Positions 1 through 8,386 of a stretch of DNA of 35,657 bases are shown one piece after another. This DNA comes from CAZGTQ01 sp964528575 (GTDB lineage Bacteria; Planctomycetota; UBA1135; GCA-002686595). The stretch spans positions 1 through 35,657 of the forward strand of contig CAZGTQ010000169.1 of NCBI GenBank assembly GCA_964528575.1, in the 5' to 3' direction. Made by a program: the position numbers and the translations under genes. The notes beneath the pieces were generated by a model, which saw nothing but the letters and a program-made list of their open reading frames with translations, had not been told where the DNA came from and made no database searches. Numbering within the stretch: position 1 is the stretch's first letter; the number at the start of each line of letters is the position of its first letter.

Positions 1-221
1 TGGGCCGCGCAGGACAGCGAGGGCGAGCCGAAACCGCTCGCCGCCCGCCCGGGTCCGGCAGGGCGGAGGGTGGGGGCGGGCGGGCCCGCCCGCGCGGGCG
101 GGCGCGCGCGAAGGCGGTCGGGGCAGCGCGGCTCGAGGCGCGCGCTCCGCGCCGCGGTTTCCTCGGCGGTCGGCGTCTCGACTCGGGCCCCGGCACAGAC
201 GAAGATCCTCGGCTCTCGACG
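1..221. other. Window-edge region with GC palindrome
   Basis: No gene is called here. The plus-strand frame beginning at base 1 stays open to a TGA at 223-225, which would overlap the next gene's ATG as ATGA, so the 3' end of an upstream gene cannot be excluded. However, the middle part (60-130) is simple G/C sequence and its translation is Arg/Gly/Ala-rich, like non-coding sequence. Positions 76-93 form a perfect 18-bp GC palindrome that could fold as a hairpin. There is no T-tract behind it on either strand. Confidence 0.3.
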
Positions 222-1133
222 ATGACCGACCAACGCTCCCGACATGCTCCGGCCGCGGCGCCCGTCGCCGCCGCGCGGACCGAGATGGCGCTCTGGGGCG
301 TCGCGCCCGAGGGGGCGCGGCCGCTCGCCGTGCCGGCCGGGGCGCAGGATCCGACGGACGTGTTCGCGGGGCTGCCGCTCGGGGTCTACTCGGGGCTGCG
401 CACGTACGAGCACGACCGGTTCCTGCGGCTCGAGGACCACATCGACCGGACCGATCGTTCGGCGGAGCTCCTGGGACTCGACGCGCGGCTCGACCGGCCG
501 GCGCTGCGGGCGACGCTGCGCGAGGCGTGCGCCGCATGGCCGCACGGCGAGGCGCGCGTGCGCTTCGACTTGCTCGCGGGGCCGGCGACGGCGCGCGGGT
601 TCGACGGGCGCGTGCTCGTGCTGCTGTTCCCGTTCGCCCCCGTGCCGGAGGCGGCGCGGCGCGACGGCGTGCGCGTGGCGCTCACGCGCGAGCTCGGGCG
701 CGAGGAGCCGGAGATCAAGCGCGCCGACTTCACCGTGCAGCGCAAGCCGCTCCAGGCCGGGCCGAGCGGCGGCGCGTACGAGCACGTGCTCGTCGACGCG
801 CGCGACCGACTGCTCGAAGGGTCGACCAGCAACCTCTTCGTCGTGCGCGACGGGATCCTCTCGACGCCCGAGGACGGCGTGCTCGCGGGCATCACGCGGC
901 GCATCGTGATCGAGCTCGCGAGCGCGACCCAGCTCCCCTTCCGCGCCACCTCGACCACGGTCGCCGAGCTCCCGGCGCTGCACGAGGCCTTCCTGACGAG
1001 CTCGTCGCGCCACCTCGTGCCCGTCGTCGAGATCGACGGCGTGCGCATCGGCAGCGGCCGCGTCGGTCCCGTCACCCGCCGGCTGATGTCGGCCTACGAC
1101 CTGTACGCGCGGCGCGAGGCGCGCCCGGTCTGA
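222..1133 (+). CDS. Class IV (fold-type IV) PLP-dependent aminotransferase / aminodeoxychorismate lyase-like
   Basis: This 303-aa protein belongs to the family of branched-chain aminotransferases (IlvE), D-amino-acid transaminases and 4-amino-4-deoxychorismate lyase (PabC). Visible landmarks are the YSGLRTY segment near residues 56-62, the likely PLP-binding lysine K166 in EIKRADF, the cofactor-phosphate loop EGSTSNLF at 199-206, and GITRR at 223-227. The first 45 residues are poorly conserved, and a start closer to residue 21 is possible. The ATG at 222 lacks a strong ribosome-binding site. Substrate cannot be read from sequence; the small size fits either BCAT-like or PabC-like enzymes. It converges with the Myb-like gene, 22 bp away. 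Confidence 0.85.
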   Translation: MTDQRSRHAPAAAPVAAARTEMALWGVAPEGARPLAVPAGAQDPTDVFAGLPLGVYSGLRTYEHDRFLRLEDHIDRTDRSAELLGLDARLDRPALRATLREACAAWPHGEARVRFDLLAGPATARGFDGRVLVLLFPFAPVPEAARRDGVRVALTRELGREEPEIKRADFTVQRKPLQAGPSGGAYEHVLVDARDRLLEGSTSNLFVVRDGILSTPEDGVLAGITRRIVIELASATQLPFRATSTTVAELPALHEAFLTSSSRHLVPVVEIDGVRIGSGRVGPVTRRLMSAYDLYARREARPV

Positions 1134-1155
1134 ACGAGCGCCGTACGCGGCCCGT

Positions 1156-1890
1156 TCAGCCCTTGTACCGCAGGCTCACGTTCTCGCGGCCCATCTGGCG
1201 CAGGCGCTGCGGATCCTTCTTCAGGCCCAGATTGTGCGCCTTGGAGACGACGCTCTTCACCGAGCGGTCGAGCACCTTCGCGATCTCGAGGTTCGGCTCG
1301 GTCGGGTAGAGCTCCTTGAGCCGCTCGAGCTCCTCGTCGGTCCAACGCGGCATGCGCGTGACCGCCTTCTTGTCGACCTTGCGCAGGAACGCCTTGTCCT
1401 TGGCGAGCGCGAGCTGGCCCGCGAGCCGCTTGACCGAGTCGACCGAGCGCCCGAAGACCTTCGAGATGTCCTCGTCCGTGCGCGTCCCGTAGATGCGCTT
1501 GAACTCGGCGACCTCCTCGCGGTTCCACCGGCCGCTCTTCTGGACGCGGCCGAGCTCCATGATCCGCTGCTCGACCTCCGCGGGCTCGCGCCCGAGGATC
1601 TTCGCGATCGTCTCGGTCGTCGTGGCGCCGAGATACTTCTTGAGCTCGAGGACCTCGGTGGCGGTCCACGGTCCGCTCTGGCGGCGCTCCCCGAAGATCT
1701 GGTCGGCCATCCGCCGCACGCTCGCGATCGGACGGTTGAGCTCGCGGGCGATCGTGGCGTCGTGGCGGAGCCCGTAGAGCTCACGGAGCCGCGCGATCTC
1801 GGCCTGGGTCCAACGACCCCGCCGTGGCGTCGACGCGCGATGGCTTGCCCCCGCAGATCCTCCCACCACGTCTCCTCCGTTGTGTCGCAC
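1156..1890 (-). CDS. Protein with four tandem Myb/SANT-like helix-turn-helix repeats
   Basis: A 244-aa, strongly basic protein made almost entirely of four copies of a ~43-residue Myb/SANT-like unit at about residues 24-66, 72-114, 119-161 and 180-222. Each unit starts with a Trp (GRWTQAE, GPWTATE, GRWNREE, PRWTDEE), continues with an E-x3-L/F-K/R-x-L/I-Y helix, then an IA/IS-x-x-L/F-x-R-x3-V recognition-helix pattern. The last repeat ends in HNLGLKK, typical of bacterial Myb-like HTH units. It probably binds DNA, as a regulator or nucleoid-type protein; the target is unknown. It starts with GTG at 1890 and lies 91 bp downstream of ptsI on the same strand, so co-transcription is possible. Confidence 0.8.
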   Translation of the reverse strand: MRHNGGDVVGGSAGASHRASTPRRGRWTQAEIARLRELYGLRHDATIARELNRPIASVRRMADQIFGERRQSGPWTATEVLELKKYLGATTTETIAKILGREPAEVEQRIMELGRVQKSGRWNREEVAEFKRIYGTRTDEDISKVFGRSVDSVKRLAGQLALAKDKAFLRKVDKKAVTRMPRWTDEELERLKELYPTEPNLEIAKVLDRSVKSVVSKAHNLGLKKDPQRLRQMGRENVSLRYKG

Positions 1891-1981
1891 GCGGCGCAGC
1901 CTACCGCACGTCGTTCGCCCGAAGTATGCCCGTTGCGCTCGCCCTCCACCGGCGCGTGGTCGGCCAGGACCGCGGAGGACG

Positions 1982-3730
1982 TCACGTGCGCTGATCGTAC
2001 AAACGCGCTCGGATCCGAGCCAGGACCCGTCGCACGTCGTCGGAGGTCTTCTGCGCCAGCGCTTCCCGCGCTTCCTCGCGCGCCAGTTGCAGCGTCGTGC
2101 GGCGCACCGCGTACTTGATCTCCGGGACGAAGCTCGGAGCCACGCTTACGGAATCGTAGCCGAGGCCGAGAAGTAGGACCGAAACCGCGGAATCGCCCGC
2201 GAAATCCCCGCAGACCGAGCGCGGGCGCCCCGCCGCGGCCGCGACGCGCGCGACCTGTTCGAGCGCGAGCAGCACGGCCGGGTGGTGCGGATCGTAGAGC
2301 TGCGACACCCACGGGTTGTCGCGGTCGCACGCGAGGATGTACTGGACCAGGTCGTTCGTCCCGACCGACACGAAGTCGATGTGCTCGATCAGGTGCTCCA
2401 GCGCGATCACCGCGGACGGCACCTCGACCATGATCCCGACGGGGATGTCGTCGGCCAGGGCGTGCCCGTGCTTCTCGAGCGAGCGGCGCACGCCGTCGAA
2501 GATCTCGTGCACCGCGAGCACCTCCTCGAGCGAGGTCACCATCGGCAGCAGCACGCGTGCGTTGCCGTGCGCGCTCGCGCGCAGGATGCCGCGCAACTGG
2601 ACGACGAGCAGATCCTGCCACTCGAGGCTGATCCGCAGGCCGCGCCAGCCGAGCGCGGGGTTGGGCTCGGGCGGCGTGCGGAAGTACGGGAGCTGCTTGT
2701 CGCCGCCGATGTCGAGCGTGCGGAACGTCACCGGGCGCGGCGCCGTGCGCTCGAGGACCCGCCGGTACATGACGTACTGTTCCTCCTCGGACGGGAACTG
2801 GCTGCGCTCCATGCACAGGAACTCGGTGCGCAGGAGCCCGACGCCGTCGGTGTGCTCGATCGGGAACGTGTCGAGGTCGCGCACGCTCTCGATGTTCACC
2901 CGCACGTCGAAGGTCTCCCCGTCGGGCGTCTCGGCGGGCAGCGCGGCGCCCGCCGAGAGCGTCTCGCGCCACGCCGAGCGGTGCACCATCCGCTCGTCGA
3001 ACTCGCGCACGTCGCTGGCGGTCGGCTGGATGCGCACCTCGCCGCGGTCGCCGTCGACCGTGATCTGCATCCCCTGCTCGAGGCGCGAGAGCAGGTTCGG
3101 GAGCCGGGTCACGGTCGGGAAGCCGAACGAGCGGGCGAGCACGGCCCCGTGGGAGAAGCGGCCGCCGGTCTCGGTCACGATGCCGAGCACCCGGTTGCGC
3201 GGCAGGAACGTCACGACCTGGGGGGTCAGCTCCGCCGCCGCCAGGACGACCCGCTCCGCGCTGCCGAGGATCTCGTCGTGCTCGCTCTGGACCAGGGCGT
3301 CGAGCACGCGCAGCCAGGGGTCGCTGACGTCGGAGACGAGGCTGCGGGCGCCCGCGCCGTCCAGCCGCCCCAGCTTCTCCGCGTACAGGTCGATCAGGTC
3401 CTGGACCGCCTTCTCGGCGTTGACCCGTTGCTCGCGGATCGTCTTCTCGACCTCGCGCAGGACGGTCGGGTCCTGCAGGTAGGCGCGGTGGACGGCGAAG
3501 ATCGCCGCGTCGTTCTCCCCCGCCTCGACCTTCACGACCTCCTCGATCCGCTTCAGGCGCTCCATCGCCGCGGTGACCGCGTCGGCGAGCCGGCCGATCT
3601 CGCCCGGGATGCGCTCTGCGGGGACCGTCCACACGGTCGTCGCGGCTCGCTGGGAGCTGATGACGTGCAGAGGCCCCATCGCGAGGCCGGGCGCGACGGC
3701 GACACCCTCGAGCAGGCGGATGGGGGTCAT
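1982..3730 (-). CDS. ptsI: Phosphoenolpyruvate-protein phosphotransferase (PTS enzyme I)
   Basis: A 582-aa enzyme I that autophosphorylates from PEP and passes the phosphate to HPr. The phosphohistidine is H194 in GGRFSHGAVLARS (family pattern GGRTSHxAIxAR). The PEP-binding TIM-barrel carries GLLRTEFL (298-305), TLDIGGDK (338-345), GIMVEVPSA (432-440), the second signature SVGTNDLVQY (455-464) and the active-site cysteine C507 in SVCGDFAGD. Length matches the family (about 570-590 aa). The ATG start gives the normal N-terminal beta-strand, LLEGVAVAPG. No HPr (ptsH), HPr kinase or sugar-specific EII gene is in view, so its role in uptake or regulation cannot be set from context. Confidence 0.96.
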   Translation of the reverse strand: MTPIRLLEGVAVAPGLAMGPLHVISSQRAATTVWTVPAERIPGEIGRLADAVTAAMERLKRIEEVVKVEAGENDAAIFAVHRAYLQDPTVLREVEKTIREQRVNAEKAVQDLIDLYAEKLGRLDGAGARSLVSDVSDPWLRVLDALVQSEHDEILGSAERVVLAAAELTPQVVTFLPRNRVLGIVTETGGRFSHGAVLARSFGFPTVTRLPNLLSRLEQGMQITVDGDRGEVRIQPTASDVREFDERMVHRSAWRETLSAGAALPAETPDGETFDVRVNIESVRDLDTFPIEHTDGVGLLRTEFLCMERSQFPSEEEQYVMYRRVLERTAPRPVTFRTLDIGGDKQLPYFRTPPEPNPALGWRGLRISLEWQDLLVVQLRGILRASAHGNARVLLPMVTSLEEVLAVHEIFDGVRRSLEKHGHALADDIPVGIMVEVPSAVIALEHLIEHIDFVSVGTNDLVQYILACDRDNPWVSQLYDPHHPAVLLALEQVARVAAAAGRPRSVCGDFAGDSAVSVLLLGLGYDSVSVAPSFVPEIKYAVRRTTLQLAREEAREALAQKTSDDVRRVLARIRARLYDQRT

Positions 3731-3943
3731 CTGGAAAGTGGAGCGTGAGGGGCGCCGAGGGTAGCAACGTCGGGCCGACGGAACCGACCCTCGGCCGCGA
3801 ATCCCTCAAGGCCGGCGGCTCCGGCTCCCGACCTTCCCCTGGAGACACCGCGTCCGCCCGGTCCCCCCGGGTCGGCGGACGCCCCTGTGCGACCCGACCC
3901 GATCGGCGGCCCTGGTCCGCCCCCGCATCCCCCGAGGAAGACG
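3731..3943. promoter_or_regulatory. Divergent intergenic region between ptsI and the 3944 gene
   Basis: This 213-bp gap must hold the promoters of two genes that point away from each other. A hairpin with 7-bp arms CGAGGGT (3756-3762) and ACCCTCG (3787-3793) is present. No convincing -35/-10 pair was recognised on either strand. A GAGGAAG ribosome-binding site at 3934-3940 serves the plus-strand gene. Confidence 0.35.
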
Positions 3944-5083
3944 ATGGCCCGCAACGTAGAGCTCGACGAGGACCGTGACGACGCGAGCTTCGAGGTCGAC
4001 GAGACGTTCGACGTCGAAGAGGTCGAGCAGGCGCGGGGCGGCTCCGGCGGCGCCGAGAGCGTGCTCCTGTTCCTCACCGGCTTCGCGGTGGCGGCCGGCG
4101 GGCTCGCTCTCGCGGCGGCCCCGAACATGTCGTGGCACCTCTCGAAGATCGCGCTGAAGCTCGAATCGATGGGCATCCACAGCGGCACGTTCATCATGGG
4201 GGGCCTCGTCCTGCTCGGCCTCGGCATGGTCACGCGCTCGCTCGCCCACGCGGTCCACGCCGCCAGCGCCGACCCGAGCCTCTTCGCGCAGCTCGCCGAC
4301 GACGTCACGCGCACGCGCGCGTCGGTGGGCCGCCTCGACCGGCGCGTCGCGCTCGTCGGCAAGACCGTCCAGACGCAGGGACAGTCGCAGAGCGAGGCGC
4401 TCGCCGCGCTGCCGTCGCAATCGCGCGCGGCGCTCGAGACGGCGCTCGCGCAGTCGAAGGGCGACGAGGAACAGCGCGGGAGCAAGAGCGACGCGCTCTG
4501 GCGGCTCGCGGCGAGCGTCGACCAGCTCGGCGCGCGCCTCGACCGCGGGCTCGAAGAGCAGCGCAAGCTGATGGAGGCGCAGCTCCGCCAGGTCTGGGAG
4601 GAGCTCAGCTCGGGCACGGCAGCCGGCGGCGCGGCGGCCCCGGTCGAGCACGCGTACGAGCACGAGCGGGCGCACGAGCACGACGGCCACGAGGCGTGGG
4701 ATGCGGGCGCGACCGAAGCAGCCGGCGCGGACGGGTACGACGCCTACGACGACTCGGAGTCGACGTTCGGCGGCGAGTCGTACGCCCACGCGGACGCGAG
4801 CGAGCTCGACCAGGCGGCCCCGGCGCTGCCCGGCGCGACGCAGCAGGAGGGCGACGTCTTCGACTCGCTCGACGAGATCGAGTTCCTCAACGACGCGAAG
4901 CAGTCGAGCGGGAGCGAGAAGCCCCGCGCCGCGCTGCCGCGCGAGCAGAATCAGCGCCCCGACGGCGGCGACGCCGTCGCGCAGCGCACGCCGCGCGAGG
5001 CGCGCGAGCAGGTCGACTTCGAGCTGCTCCTGCCCGACGACTCGATCGAGGCCGCGCGGCGCAAGAAGGACACGAAGGGCTAG
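3944..5083 (+). CDS. Predicted two-TM membrane protein with coiled-coil/acidic C-terminal region
   Basis: A 379-aa protein not assigned to a named family. The ATG at 3944 is chosen because GAGGAAG (3934-3940) lies just upstream; an in-frame earlier ATG at 3887 has no such site. Residues 1-38 are acidic, followed by two hydrophobic segments at about 39-59 and 81-97. A helical stretch (about 105-215) with heptad-like Leu/Val/Ala spacing and a DQLGARLDRGLEEQRK segment suggests a coiled coil. The remaining ~150 residues are low-complexity Ala/Glu/Asp/His-rich, ending in the ordered-looking DFELLLPDDSIEAARRKK. It could be an envelope-organising or scaffold protein, but no function is claimed. Confidence 0.75.
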   Translation: MARNVELDEDRDDASFEVDETFDVEEVEQARGGSGGAESVLLFLTGFAVAAGGLALAAAPNMSWHLSKIALKLESMGIHSGTFIMGGLVLLGLGMVTRSLAHAVHAASADPSLFAQLADDVTRTRASVGRLDRRVALVGKTVQTQGQSQSEALAALPSQSRAALETALAQSKGDEEQRGSKSDALWRLAASVDQLGARLDRGLEEQRKLMEAQLRQVWEELSSGTAAGGAAAPVEHAYEHERAHEHDGHEAWDAGATEAAGADGYDAYDDSESTFGGESYAHADASELDQAAPALPGATQQEGDVFDSLDEIEFLNDAKQSSGSEKPRAALPREQNQRPDGGDAVAQRTPREAREQVDFELLLPDDSIEAARRKKDTKG

Positions 5084-5100
5084 CCCGGCTAGCGGAGCCG

Positions 5101-8100
5101 TCAGCTCCCGTTCGACTCGTCGCGCGACTCGCGCTCGGTGTCCTTCGGCTCGCCCTTCTCCTTGAAGAAGGCCGCGAAGGGGTTGTACTTGCGCGTCTCG
5201 CTCTGCGCCCGCAGCACGCCCGGATCCACCGCTTCGTCGCGGTCGCGCCGCCCCCCGGGACCGCGGCCCCCGCCGGGGCCGCGCCCGCCGCCGGGACCAC
5301 CGCCGGGACCGCCGCGCCCACGGCCGCGCTCGCCGGACGAGCGCGTCCCCGCGAGACCGTCGCGCCGCGTCTGCGCCGCGCGCACGATCGGCTGCGGCCC
5401 TCTCGGAGCGTGCTCGCGCTCGCGCCGCGGGCCCCGCTGGCGGGGTCCGCGATCGCCGCGATCGCCGCGATCGCCACGGTCGCCGCCGCGGTCGCCACGA
5501 TCGCCACGATCGCGCCGATCGCCGGGCACGTACCTCTCGCGCGCCGGGACGTTCTTGAGCGAGAGCGTCACGCGCTGCCCGCCGGTGTCGGCGACGCGCG
5601 CGCGCACCGCTTGGCCGATCGACAGCAGCTCGCGCGCGTCGCGCACGTAGCGGTCGGAGATCTCGCTGATGTGGATCATCGCGTCGCGGTCGAGGCCGAC
5701 GTCGGCGAACGCGCCGAAGCTCGTCACGTTCGACACGACGCCCTCGACGACCTGCCCCTTCGTGAGGTCCTTCGCCTCGGTGCCGAGCGGCAGGATGCGC
5801 GGCACGAACAGCCGCGGCCGCGGGTCGCGGCCCGGGCGCGCGATCTCGCGCATCAGGTCGCGCCACGTGTGCTCGTCGATGTCGAAGTCGACGCGGCGCA
5901 TGCCCTTGGTCGCGCCGGGGCGGCCGAGCACGTCCTCGAGCGCTCCGCCCGCGGCCTCGATCACACGGCGCGCGAGCGGGTACTGCTCGGGGTGCAGGCT
6001 CGTCGCGTCGAGCGGGTCGTCCGAGCGCGCGACGCGCAGGAATGCGACCGCGCTCGTCCACTGCGCCTCGCTCAGCAGCCCCTCGGCGCGCAGCTCGTCG
6101 CGACTCTTGAACGGCTCCGCGTCGCGCCGCTCGACCAGCCGCTTCGCCGTGTCGGGCTCGACGCCCGGGACGTGCCGCACGAACGAGAGCGTGGCGACGT
6201 TCACGTCGCAGCCGACGTGCGCAGCGCAGGACTCGACGGTCTCGCGCAGGGCGCGCTTGAGGCCCGCCTTGCTGACGAGCCCCTGCATCGTGCCCAGGCC
6301 CAGGTGCCGCGGGTCGACCTTGAGGATCTCGACCATCGGGTCCTGGAGCCGCCGCCCCAGGCTCGCGGCCATGCGGCCCGGGACCGCGAGGTCGGGCAGC
6401 TCGGTGCGCGCGAGCTCGCAGTTCGCGTAGCTCGACAGCCCCGCCTCGTTGACGATGAACACGAACGCGTCGCGCCCGACGGCGGCGAGCGCCGCGCGCA
6501 TCGGACCGACCGCGGCGCGCGCGGTCTTGCCGTGGCCGACGGCGATCGCGGAGATGCGCTCGTCCTGCATCGCGGCGACGAGCTCGGCGCCGAGCGCCGC
6601 GGGCTCCTTGCCCGCGACCTCGACCCGCACCTCGGGCGCGATCGGCCGACCGTCGGGATCGAGCGCGACGGCCGTCCAGTCGCCCTTCGCGTTCACGTCG
6701 ATGCCCACCGCAGCGCGCTGGCCGAGCGGCGGGGTGAGCAGGATCTGGCGCAGGTGCTGCGACAGGAAGCGCAGCGCTTCTTCGTCGCCGCGCTCCTTCA
6801 GCTCGCGCCGCACGTCCTCCTCGACCGTCGGCAGCAGCCGCTGCTCGAGCGCCTGGCGCGCCACGCTCTCGAGCAGGCTCTCGAAGTCGGGCGACGAGCG
6901 GCGGCCGAGCGCGGCGCGCACCTTGGGGTACGCCTTCTCGCGCGGCACCTCGATGCGCGTCGCGATCACGCGCTCCTTCTGCGCCTGGCGGATCGCGAGC
7001 AGGCGGTGGCCCTGGAGCTGACGCAGCGGCTGGCGCACGCGCAGGAGCGGCTTGTGGCGGCCGAGCTTCGACTCGTCGACCGTCGCGCGCACCGACAGCT
7101 CGCCGTGCTTGCGCAGCATGCGGCGCAGTTGCGCGCGCAGCCGCGGGTTGCGGCCGAGCCGGTGCGAGAGGATGCGTACCGCGCCCGCGAGCGCCTCCTC
7201 CTCGGTGTGCACGCCGCGGTCGGGGCGCACGTACTCGGCGCACAGGCGCGCGAGCTGCGGTGTGACCTCGATGCGCGTCTCGCTCGTCTCGATCACGACG
7301 CCGTTCGACGCGCCGGCATCCGCGTCGGCATCGGCATCGGCGTCCGTGTCCGTGTCCGCGTCCGCGTCGCTCGGCGCCGACGCCTGCTCGCTCGTCGCGC
7401 TCTCGGGCTGCTCGGTCGTGGGCAGCGTCGCCGTCATGGTCGCGGTCGTCGTGCGGGCGGAGACGCTCGCGTCCGGCGCGCTCTCGTCGTGCGCGCTCTC
7501 GTCCGTCGCGCTCTGGGCGGAGGGCGAGTCGCCCGACGCCGCAGCCTCGGCCACGGCGACGGGCGTCTCGCTCGAGGACTCCTCCTCCTTCTCGGACCGC
7601 GTTGCGGACGAGCCCTCCTCCGCCGCCGGCGGCGCGAGTGCGGCCACCGGCGTGCTCTCCTCTTCGCTCTCGCTCGACGCAGCCCCGTCGGACGTGGCGC
7701 CCGACGTGCCGCCCGACGTGGCGTCGGAAGCGGTGCGCGTGCGCTCCTGCGGCACGGGCCGCACCAGCGCGTCGGCCAGCGGACCCAGCCCGCGGTCGAG
7801 CGCGAGCTGCACCTCCGGCTCGGGGCGGCGGTGCGGCATGTACAGGTCCTCGAGCTCGAAGCGGTCCATGCACGTGCGGACCTCCTCGAGCACGCCCGGC
7901 TCGACGTCGCAAGTCTCGAGCAAGCGCAGGATCGTCGCGCGGCGACGGTCGAGCTCCTCGAGCATCGCCCGCCGGCGCTCCAGGCGACGGATCACGCCTT
8001 CGGTCATGTCTCCGGATTCGCGCCGCCGCGCGCGCCCGATGTAAGGAGCCGAGAGACCCGCGTCGAGCATCTCCAGCACGCCGTGAACGTGCTGCGGGTC

Positions 8101-8148
8101 GGTCGAGAACTCCTTGGCCAATGCCTCCACGATCGGAGTCGCAGTCAC
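5101..8148 (-). CDS. tex: Tex-type S1 RNA-binding transcription accessory protein with long insert and Arg/Gly-rich tail
   Basis: A 1015-aa protein; ordinary Tex is about 720-780 aa. It has the Tex N-terminal helical region (1-130, with DLYMPHRRPEPE at 101-112), a YqgF/RNase-H-like domain (around AVGIDVNAKG), helix-hairpin-helix segments (VRHVPGVEPDTAKRLV, then EPFKSRDELRA), and an S1 domain at about 795-869 (FGAFADVG, MIHISEIS). The excess length comes from two low-complexity parts: a Ser/Thr/Glu/Ala/Asp-rich insert at about 131-290 ending in Asp-Ala/Asp-Thr dipeptide repeats, and an RGD/RGG-like basic tail at about 870-980. The start is GTG with GGGGAGGG upstream (8157-8164). A TATCCT hexamer on the minus strand (8223-8228) is a possible -10 element. 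Family role: nucleic-acid binding, transcript fate. Confidence 0.92.
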   Translation of the reverse strand: MTATPIVEALAKEFSTDPQHVHGVLEMLDAGLSAPYIGRARRRESGDMTEGVIRRLERRRAMLEELDRRRATILRLLETCDVEPGVLEEVRTCMDRFELEDLYMPHRRPEPEVQLALDRGLGPLADALVRPVPQERTRTASDATSGGTSGATSDGAASSESEEESTPVAALAPPAAEEGSSATRSEKEEESSSETPVAVAEAAASGDSPSAQSATDESAHDESAPDASVSARTTTATMTATLPTTEQPESATSEQASAPSDADADTDTDADADADADAGASNGVVIETSETRIEVTPQLARLCAEYVRPDRGVHTEEEALAGAVRILSHRLGRNPRLRAQLRRMLRKHGELSVRATVDESKLGRHKPLLRVRQPLRQLQGHRLLAIRQAQKERVIATRIEVPREKAYPKVRAALGRRSSPDFESLLESVARQALEQRLLPTVEEDVRRELKERGDEEALRFLSQHLRQILLTPPLGQRAAVGIDVNAKGDWTAVALDPDGRPIAPEVRVEVAGKEPAALGAELVAAMQDERISAIAVGHGKTARAAVGPMRAALAAVGRDAFVFIVNEAGLSSYANCELARTELPDLAVPGRMAASLGRRLQDPMVEILKVDPRHLGLGTMQGLVSKAGLKRALRETVESCAAHVGCDVNVATLSFVRHVPGVEPDTAKRLVERRDAEPFKSRDELRAEGLLSEAQWTSAVAFLRVARSDDPLDATSLHPEQYPLARRVIEAAGGALEDVLGRPGATKGMRRVDFDIDEHTWRDLMREIARPGRDPRPRLFVPRILPLGTEAKDLTKGQVVEGVVSNVTSFGAFADVGLDRDAMIHISEISDRYVRDARELLSIGQAVRARVADTGGQRVTLSLKNVPARERYVPGDRRDRGDRGDRGGDRGDRGDRGDRGPRQRGPRREREHAPRGPQPIVRAAQTRRDGLAGTRSSGERGRGRGGPGGGPGGGRGPGGGRGPGGRRDRDEAVDPGVLRAQSETRKYNPFAAFFKEKGEPKDTERESRDESNGS
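5250..5324. repeat. Gly/Arg/Pro-codon repeat in the tex 3' end
   Basis: Degenerate repetition of GGCCG/CCGGG-type triplets encodes the glycine- and arginine-rich GGGRGPGG segments of the Tex tail. It is coding sequence and expected to be prone to length change. Confidence 0.7.
5449..5523. repeat. 9-bp tandem repeat (GATCGCCGC-like) in tex
   Basis: About eight imperfect tandem copies of a 9-bp unit close to GATCGCCGC or GGTCGCCAC encode repeated Asp-Arg-Gly tripeptides immediately after the S1 domain. The repeat stays in frame. Confidence 0.8.
7315..7368. repeat. 6-bp tandem repeat encoding Asp-Ala/Asp-Thr dipeptides in tex
   Basis: Nine tandem 6-bp units such as GCATCG, GCGTCC and GTGTCC (plus strand) encode alternating Asp-Ala and Asp-Thr at about residues 261-278 of Tex. 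In-frame expansion or contraction is plausible. Confidence 0.85.
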
Positions 8149-8386
8149 TGTGAAATCCCTCCCCGTTGATCGGGGGAATTCGTTGAGCCGGGGCGCAAAC
8201 GCGCGCCGGTAAGGAGCCGGACAGGATACCGCGCGCTCGAGAATTGGGCGCCCCCGGATGGAAAGGGCCGGAGGAAAACCGCGGCGCGCGGCCCGGGCTC
8301 GGGCCAGCGCGTGGAGCGCGGATGCGCGCCGCCGCTACGCACCGCCGCTGCGCCCTGACGGGGCGTCCCGCCGGTGAGAACGTCCG

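Noticed and set aside
1257..3848. A minus-strand open frame of over 860 codons across ptsI and the Myb-like gene
   Set aside because: It is in a different frame from both recognised proteins and its translation is Arg/Pro/Gly-rich low complexity, typical of a GC-rich shadow frame.
5449..5523. A possible CRISPR-like or regulatory tandem repeat
   Set aside because: The 9-bp units have no spacers and translate in frame to the Asp-Arg-Gly repeats of Tex, so this is coding repetition.
4132..8169. A very long plus-strand open frame opposite tex and across the 3944 gene
   Set aside because: Its translation is Arg/Ala/Leu-rich without any domain, and it lies antisense to the strongly conserved Tex domains. 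Long antisense frames are expected at this GC content.
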